A DNA stretch of 64,000 bases from Gymnothorax reevesii (lineage: Eukaryota; Chordata; Actinopteri; Anguilliformes; Muraenidae). The number at the start of each line of letters is the position of its first letter. Positions within the stretch are counted from its first letter, which is position 1. Of the stretch, positions 62,694 to 64,000 are shown piece by piece. Made by a program: the position numbers and the translations under genes. Below the pieces are notes generated by a model. The model was not told the DNA's origin and searched no databases. It saw only the letters and a list, made by a program, of their open reading frames with translations. The DNA is taken from the NCBI GenBank assembly GCA_029721435.1, contig CM056574.1:33870001-33934000 (forward strand), written 5' to 3'.

Positions 62694-62905
62694 CGTGGAT
62701 CAGTGTCTCATGAGTCGATGAGGAGGTATGTTCAGGAATGAAAGTTCGAGATTTTGCCATTAAGCGCAAAAAGGTAGAAGTGCGAGGCTCACTCTGTCTG
62801 TTCTTTATCGATGTCTGCTCCTCCTGGATCATGGTCTCTGTGGCTCTTGCGAAGGCTGTGGCTGTTGCACAGTACCCATGATGCACCAGGTAACTGGACA
62901 CCATA
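34701..62905 (-). CDS. ranbp10: Ran-binding protein 10, 3' part (eight exons, 5' end outside window)
   Basis: Eight exons on the minus strand, with GT donors, AG acceptors and matching codon phases, join into an open frame of 362 residues ending in TAG. Order: LisH ([15 protein letters not shown]), CTLH start ([19 protein letters not shown]), [10 protein letters not shown] with a [19 protein letters not shown] linker, a Ser-rich stretch, [12 protein letters not shown], then the C-terminal CRA region ([40 protein letters not shown], end FARIDSFLH). The linker and Ser-rich region match RANBP10 rather than RANBP9. The family protein is a scaffold of the CTLH/GID E3 ubiquitin ligase and binds Ran and tubulin in cytoplasm and nucleus. 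The N-terminal SPRY exons must lie beyond 64,000. The gene is followed downstream by gfod2 on the same strand. Introns are 1.0-15 kb; several junctions are flanked by minisatellites made from the junction itself. Confidence 0.95.
34851..34884 (-). repeat. (UG)17 tract at the 3' splice site of the last ranbp10 coding exon
   Basis: (AC)17 on the plus strand, so (UG)17 in the ranbp10 pre-mRNA. It ends 19 nt before the acceptor of the exon at 34,831, where a polypyrimidine tract would normally be. UG repeats in this position bind TDP-43/CELF-type proteins in other genes. Confidence 0.9.
34955..35158. mobile_element. ~204-bp TTAA-target MITE
   Basis: TTAA lies at 34,951-34,954 and 35,159-35,162. 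The ends read CCCATGTGCGCAG and, inverted, ACCCCTTTGCGCAG. The body (TTAATTCCTAAATAATTCTG, GGCATTATTTGTATTCTG) is shared with 57,403-57,609. It sits in the last ranbp10 coding intron, 123 bp from the exon. Confidence 0.65.
35428..36410. mobile_element. ~980-bp element with TTAA-bounded inverted ends
   Basis: The left end TTAAAGGGACATTATTATGG is mirrored at the right end as TTAAAGCGACATTATCATCC when inverted. The TTAA at both ends could be the target duplication. It contains no transposase and lies within a ranbp10 intron. Confidence 0.6.
36481..36592 (-). CDS. ranbp10: ranbp10 exon, CRA region ([13 protein letters not shown])
   Basis: 112 nt encoding [37 protein letters not shown] and the first base of a Glu codon. 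It lies between a CTCAG acceptor and a GTAAGA donor. A purine-rich stretch on the plus strand just upstream in gene orientation (36,593-36,690) provides the long pyrimidine tract of this acceptor. Confidence 0.95.
37418..37620 (-). repeat. Two-copy duplication of a ranbp10 exon end and donor region
   Basis: Bases ~37,418-37,480 repeat ~37,556-37,618: CTCCCTCCCCCATCCC, GCCCTTTCCCAG, CATA and CTGCAGCATC in the same order. On the gene strand the functional copy is ATGCTGCAG|GTATGAGG; the downstream copy reads ATGCTGCAGTTATGTGG, so its donor GT has become TT. Confidence 0.8.
37599..37744 (-). CDS. ranbp10: ranbp10 exon, start of CRA region
   Basis: 146 nt encoding [19 protein letters not shown], then [20 protein letters not shown] and ending KKMLQ in phase 0 before a GTATGA donor. 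The acceptor is TTACAG. The exon's last bases and donor region occur again about 140 bp downstream (37,418-37,480) with the donor GT mutated. Confidence 0.94.
37812..38647 (-). mobile_element. Decayed Tc1/mariner-type element
   Basis: The ends read CAGTCTGGCTCATAAATATT and, inverted, CAGTCTGGTCGATAAATATC; TA follows the right end. The interior carries reverse-oriented remnants of a transposase gene of a family common in fish (TTGATGAAGGTCTCATCTGT, AATGGTTTACATCTTCAG). All frames are broken. Confidence 0.6.
39599..40441 (+). mobile_element. TA-target element carrying a small first exon
   Basis: TA lies at 39,597-39,598 and 40,442-40,443. Both ends read CAGTGATATG(G/A)AAAAACCTC inward. The interior has GGACCAATCAGATTC (a CCAAT-type motif, ~39,798) and a 42-codon frame with a splice donor, but no transposase core. 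The element is non-autonomous. Confidence 0.75.
39961..40089 (+). CDS. 42-codon exon-like frame inside the TA-target element
   Basis: It starts [20 protein letters not shown] and ends ENVDSTVK, where the frame runs into a good donor (TCAA|GTAAGT at 40,086) one base before TAA would close it. It looks like the first coding exon of a spliced gene that lost its downstream exons. The protein is acidic and I do not recognise it. It could be the start of the parental element's transposase or a captured host exon. Confidence 0.4.
   Translation: MEICDKETLSSEWIWAVFENADDTPSTSRLEHAEENVDSTVK
40553..41208 (+). mobile_element. Hairpin-bounded tandem-repeat element (HINE-like)
   Basis: It begins with the hairpin GCCGTCGAGGCGACGGC and has two to three ~160-bp units (AGGTCAATCGGACAAATGGT, TGATGTCATCATGTGACA). 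It ends in ACACGTAGGGCGGCACGGCG, CGGTCGGACCAAAAAC, a CGCCATTCGGCG hairpin and GGGGATATAAC. Its end is repeated inverted at the right edge of the window. Confidence 0.65.
41220..42538 (+). mobile_element. Tandem-repeat element with terminal hairpin, copy B (HINE-like)
   Basis: Same order as copy A: degenerate ~140-bp units (CCTTGACCTTGAAG, CATACCTAAGCTCTAA), then GAAGGAGCGATTCAATCAAA, a GC-rich GACGGC tract and a hairpin at 42,512-42,538 (AGGTTACTGGCCTACGGCC...). It lacks the TTAA-target MITE found in copy A. It lies in a ranbp10 intron. Confidence 0.75.
42600..42880. repeat. GA-rich low-complexity repeat
   Basis: Degenerate repeats of GTGTG(T)G-GAGAGAGA-GAAAGGATT(A/T)A on the plus strand, just downstream of a ranbp10 exon in gene orientation. 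Overlapping frames are compositional. Confidence 0.6.
42901..43040 (-). CDS. ranbp10: ranbp10 exon, acidic linker
   Basis: 140 nt encoding (S)[18 protein letters not shown], then [18 protein letters not shown] and GNGGT. The first base completes AGC with the previous exon and the last base G pairs with AG of the next to give Glu. The acceptor is CCGCAG and the donor GTACGG. Confidence 0.93.
44227..44416 (-). CDS. ranbp10: ranbp10 exon, Ser-rich linker
   Basis: 190 nt between a CTCAG acceptor and a GTGGGC donor. It encodes [10 protein letters not shown], then [11 protein letters not shown], a run of Ser codons, [17 protein letters not shown] and NQET. The region is low-complexity and presumably disordered, lying between the CTLH and CRA regions; its order matches RANBP10. 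The TCC-rich coding strand is mirrored by a GGA-rich plus strand. Confidence 0.93.
44580..45455 (-). repeat. Minisatellite made from the 3' edge and donor of the ranbp10 exon at 45,456
   Basis: Degenerate ~55-60-bp units on the plus strand centred on GTGTG(T/C)TACCTGTGCTGTGCAGGTG, the exact sequence of the exon end plus donor (gene strand CACCTGCACAGCACAG|GTAACGCACAC). Clear copies lie near 44,759, 44,804, 44,855, 45,165, 45,208, 45,250, 45,304, 45,357 and 45,412. A (GT)n run (44,735-44,758) and a non-repeat segment (~44,880-45,130) interrupt it. Confidence 0.8.
45456..45604 (-). CDS. ranbp10: ranbp10 exon, [10 protein letters not shown] and [12 protein letters not shown] linker
   Basis: 149 nt. 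It opens with G TGT CGG CAG ([16 protein letters not shown]), continues [20 protein letters not shown] and ends HLHSTG, with the Gly codon split across a GTAACG donor. Both edges are copied into intronic repeats: the 5' edge and acceptor into the array at 45.6-49.3 kb, and the 3' edge and donor into the array at 44.58-45.45 kb. Confidence 0.95.
46013..47249. mobile_element. Element or structure with ~205-bp inverted arms
   Basis: Arms 46,013-46,224 and 47,046-47,249 are inverted copies sharing GTGTACCATGGGGG, CTATGGAGAATCTTTGTAAA and TTGCCCTAATCTAAC-type blocks. A third partial copy, in the orientation of the right arm, lies at ~46,905-47,010. No target duplication was identified. It interrupts the exon-derived array. 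Confidence 0.65.
47903..48140. mobile_element. Short hairpin-ended repeat (HINE-like)
   Basis: It contains two GACAGACGGACGGAC tracts (~47,957 and ~48,080) and ends in TATATCCCCCCGCATTATAT and a GCCGGGGGGATA hairpin half. It is related in plan to the elements at 40,553-41,208 and 63,897-64,000 and is inserted in the exon-derived array. Confidence 0.55.
49406..50608 (+). mobile_element. 1.2-kb TIR transposon with 8-bp target duplication and helicase gene pieces
   Basis: The 58-bp terminal inverted repeats (49,406-49,463 and 50,551-50,608) are nearly identical, starting GTACACTCCATCTGCAGTGG. Each contains a small internal palindrome (CAGTGGGTA ... TACCCACTG). The flanks AAATAGGG and AGATAGGG are a probable 8-bp duplication with one change. 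It carries the start of a helicase-like gene and a later open segment ([18 protein letters not shown]) but no transposase, and a piece of a smaller MITE at 50,268. It is an internally deleted copy of a longer parent. Confidence 0.75.
49593..49769 (+). pseudogene. 5' fragment of a RecQ/SF2-type helicase gene in a transposon
   Basis: 58 codons: an N-terminal tail, then [19 protein letters not shown] and [10 protein letters not shown], the Q-region and Walker A (motif I) arrangement of RecQ-like helicases. A stop follows the Walker A Ser directly; shifting by one base continues LVFRRP-type sequence, so a 1-nt deletion is likely. All other helicase motifs are absent. The ATG and upstream sequence lie inside the transposon, 187 bp from its left end. 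Confidence 0.6.
51767..51979 (-). pseudogene. Tc1-like transposase C-terminal fragment
   Basis: The minus frame includes [20 protein letters not shown], the recognisable end of the Tc1 catalytic domain (SPDLNPIE-W pattern). It is cut at ~51,983 by a hairpin-ended repeat. Tc1-like terminal sequence (GTGTGACCAAACTTTTGACT) lies at 53,147, so the element may once have spanned both sides. Confidence 0.5.
51984..52770. mobile_element. Hairpin-bounded tandem-repeat element (HINE-like)
   Basis: It starts with nested palindromes AGGTCAC...GTGACCT around GAGACGAAGTCTC (51,984-52,015) and ends in AAGGCCCATGGGCCACTT (52,753-52,770). In between are a CGTCGTCGTCCGTCATC tract and three ~165-bp units (CAATAAAATTTTGCAGGAAC, GGTGCTCTGAGGGGC). 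It sits inside Tc1-like remnants. Confidence 0.65.
53336..55535 (-). mobile_element. Tc1-like element, 2.2 kb, with foreign insertion
   Basis: TA flanks lie at 53,334-53,335 and 55,536-55,537. The ends read CACTGCCTGCCCACAAAA and, inverted, CACTGCCTGGCAAAAGTC. It contains a decayed transposase in minus orientation (54,422-55,470). Part of the excess length (~53,760-54,000) is a repeat also found at 25,720. Confidence 0.7.
54422..55470 (-). pseudogene. Tc1-like transposase pseudogene
   Basis: Readable pieces in order on the minus strand: KQTKQLRRL near the N-terminus (55,270-55,320), [20 protein letters not shown] and [11 protein letters not shown] (54,730-55,026), then [20 protein letters not shown] (54,422-54,649). 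Frames change between pieces and there are stops, so it is inactive. Confidence 0.8.
55905..57390. repeat. Intronic minisatellite, ~60-bp unit
   Basis: The unit (CTCACAGCTACATTAATACA, then CTCTCTGCGCAATCACAGCT, then ACATTAGTACAGTCTGCACA) is almost perfect for three copies at ~56,045-56,225 and decays in both directions into ACAGCTACATTAATACAGTC and CATTCACTGCT repeats. Unlike the other ranbp10 arrays it does not resemble an exon edge. Confidence 0.85.
57403..57609. mobile_element. Second copy of the ~204-bp TTAA-target MITE
   Basis: It starts after TTAA (57,399-57,402) with CCCTTTAGCACAG and shares TTTAATTCCTAAATAATTC, AATTTTCCACAGTC and GGCATTATTTGTATTCTG with 34,955-35,158. The right end has decayed. 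Confidence 0.55.
58408..59320. mobile_element. Hairpin-ended tandem-repeat element (HINE-like)
   Basis: It starts AAGAGGCCTGTCGGCCTAGA, a hairpin. Two to three units share GACAGTTTTTGAGATATT, GATTTTCT(C/A)AGTCCAAAATG, CTGAATTTCTC(C/A)AAAACCGGG and AAGTTGACGCCGGACAGA. The ACAG/CAGG and GACGGACGGACG tracts (~59,037-59,070 and ~59,240-59,265) are microsatellite-like. Confidence 0.6.
60005..60640 (-). repeat. Minisatellite made from the 3' edge and donor of the ranbp10 exon at 60,641
   Basis: About ten degenerate copies of a ~44-bp unit (plus strand AGGCTACTCACTTCAACATG, AAGAGTAAATTGGGG, TTGTTTT). The unit is the exon end plus donor (gene strand CCCCAATTTACTCTTCATGT, TGAA|GTGAGTAGCC). The copies nearest the exon (60,400-60,640) are almost identical, and several keep GTGAGT. 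A 139-bp MITE is inserted at 60,197. Confidence 0.9.
60197..60335. mobile_element. 139-bp TTAA-target MITE
   Basis: Flanked by TTAA at 60,193-60,196 and 60,336-60,339. The ends CCCTAGTCCT are perfect 10-bp inverted repeats. It is piggyBac-like and non-coding, and was inserted into the exon-derived minisatellite. Confidence 0.8.
60641..60749 (-). CDS. ranbp10: ranbp10 exon, start of CTLH domain
   Basis: 109 nt encoding [20 protein letters not shown] and then [16 protein letters not shown]. The first two bases complete AGA (Arg) with the previous exon and the last two (AA) are completed by G of the next. The donor is GTGAGT. The exon's final ~27 bases plus donor are the template of the tandem array immediately downstream (60,005-60,640). 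Confidence 0.95.
61041..61066. repeat. (GT)13 microsatellite
   Basis: Pure dinucleotide run in the ranbp10 intron between the LisH and CTLH exons. A second, (GT)16, lies at 62,659-62,690. Confidence 0.9.
62659..62690. repeat. (GT)16 microsatellite
   Basis: Pure dinucleotide run about 100 bp downstream, in gene direction, of the ranbp10 LisH exon; it is CA on the transcript strand. Confidence 0.9.
62793..62905 (-). CDS. ranbp10: ranbp10 exon, LisH domain
   Basis: 113 nt. It starts after a CAG acceptor with one base completing a codon, then reads [20 protein letters not shown] and on to SIKNRQ, and ends before a GTGAGC donor, leaving one base of the next codon. LisH domains mediate dimerisation within the CTLH complex. 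No further exon was recognised between this one and the right edge. Confidence 0.95.
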
Positions 62906-63896
62906 CTGTGGAGGTTCGAGGATGGGAAACAAGATGACATCATCAACAAACGCCCTTGACTCAGCCATACCAAAAGTGAGAGGTCAGTTAGAGTACAGCT
63001 GTGCAGCCTGCATTCTCTGGATTAAAAGATTTTGGGCGCTAATCGCGGTTGACTAACAGAACTGGCCCTGCGGTGAGGAGAGGAGTAAGGCGCATGAGGA
63101 CAATGTCACTGTTTAACCCCCGCTGTCCAAAAAAAAAAAAAAAAAAAACCATAAACATGGTCATTTTGCTGGTGTGTGCACACATCCATGTTTAAACATA
63201 TGGAAGCGTGCATATTCATGACCATGCATGTGTTTCAGTGAGCGTGAATGTGCCGGAGAGCTATTGGCTATGTCTAACAAGGAGGAAGGTTTCCTGTAAC
63301 CTAGGCACCTAGTTTGTTCAAAAGGGTACATGAAAAGAAAAACTCCAACTATGAAGCGTCTAGTAACTAGCACAGCATAGATTTCAGTGTGGGTCAGTGG
63401 TTTCCATGGGAACCAGTGAAGCCAGGCTGCAGCAACAACAAATTATCATGTTTTTATAAACGTTTTTCATTTTTATTCAACATCATTTCCACAGCCGGTA
63501 TTCTCTGTTCACAAGTAATTACCTGTCTTAAAAATAACCGTAAGAGAATTTAATAATAAAATAATACATGAAGTGCGCGAAGACCTACAGCTCTCTAGTG
63601 TATGTAATCCAGATACGAATTGCGGGATTTCCTTCCCTGGGTCTGAGGAACTTGATTTTTCCTCGAATTTTCATCAGATCCATAAATCCGACTAGGAGGT
63701 TTCCAATGTCACCTACAGCAATCAGACAGTCCTAGGCAGCTATATTTCCTAAAAATGCTACCTACATAGCCAGCTTCCTCGCAAAAGAGACAGCCATTCA
63801 GCGTGTATGAGAGTACTCATATCTGCATCGTAGGTTTGAGTCACAGTTAATGTGTTTAGCAGGTGCATTTGAATTAGTTTTTGCAATCATGTCAGC

Positions 63897-64000
63897 TTGT
63901 TATATCCCCTAACACCGAATGGTGTTCCAAGAATATTATGTTTTTGGTCCGGCCGCCGCCGCCGCACTACGTGTTAACGCGATAACTGCAGTAATATTTT
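63897..64000 (-). mobile_element. Edge of a hairpin-ended repeat (inverted copy of the 41.2-kb end)
   Basis: It reads TATATCCCCTAACACCGAATGGTG..., TTTTTGGTCCGGCCGCCGCC and CACTACGTGTTAACGCGATA; inverted, it aligns with 41,097-41,208 at roughly 80% identity by eye. It continues past the window. Confidence 0.65.

Noticed and set aside
34701..62905. ranbp9 instead of ranbp10
   Set aside because: [14 protein letters not shown] with the poly-Ser run, [17 protein letters not shown] and the C-terminal SCSFARID are RANBP10-type; RANBP9 differs in all of these.
63000..63896. A further upstream ranbp10 exon (end of SPRY)
   Set aside because: No stretch here translates to the expected sequence before the LisH exon, so the exon is probably outside the window.

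Overview
The window looks like ray-finned fish (teleost) nuclear DNA. It is intron-rich and AT-leaning, crowded with Tc1/mariner, TTAA-target and other short DNA transposons, and carries (CA)n and (GT)n microsatellites. Nothing in it is bacterial, phage or organellar. Two protein-coding genes are clear, both on the minus strand and in tandem: the 3' part of ranbp10 (right, exons from 62,905 down to 34,701) and all coding sequence of gfod2 (left, exons at 18,749-18,497 and 7,696-6,744). To my knowledge RANBP10 and GFOD2 are also neighbours on human chromosome 16q22.1, so this is conserved vertebrate synteny.

Layout. 1-5.2 kb is intergenic, with a perfect 46-bp-arm hairpin and an internally deleted Tc1-like element lying between two copies of a ~330-bp repeat. 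5.2-6.74 kb is the probable gfod2 3' UTR. The single intron between the gfod2 coding exons (7.7-18.5 kb) holds an unidentified 119-codon membrane-protein ORF on the plus strand with a retrotransposon-like poly(A) tail, a foldback repeat and a tandem repeat. 19-34 kb holds the gfod2 5' region (first exon and promoter not located), a THAP-domain fragment, a tandem-repeat element with a TTAA-target MITE inside, other repeats, and the ranbp10 3' UTR near its right end. 34.7-62.9 kb is ranbp10: eight exons encode 362 residues, covering LisH, CTLH, a Ser-rich linker and the C-terminal CRA region. The SPRY exons lie past the right edge.

The most unusual signal is in ranbp10. At three splice junctions the boundary itself (exon edge plus donor or acceptor) has been amplified into a degenerate minisatellite spreading into the intron, and a fourth donor is present as a two-copy duplication. 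Two of these arrays sit at the opposite ends of the same 15-kb intron.

A second pattern is a set of otherwise different repeats that share a plan: 130-170-bp internal tandem units, a GACGGAC-type GC-rich tract and a terminal GC hairpin. This resembles Helentron-derived non-autonomous (HINE) elements. Two small transposons carry gene pieces: a TIR element with a RecQ/SF2-helicase start ending at its Walker A motif, and a TA-target element with a 42-codon first exon and a splice donor.

Functionally, RanBP10 is a scaffold of the CTLH/GID ubiquitin ligase and Gfod2 is a predicted Rossmann-fold oxidoreductase-like protein. I see no evidence that they act together beyond being neighbours.
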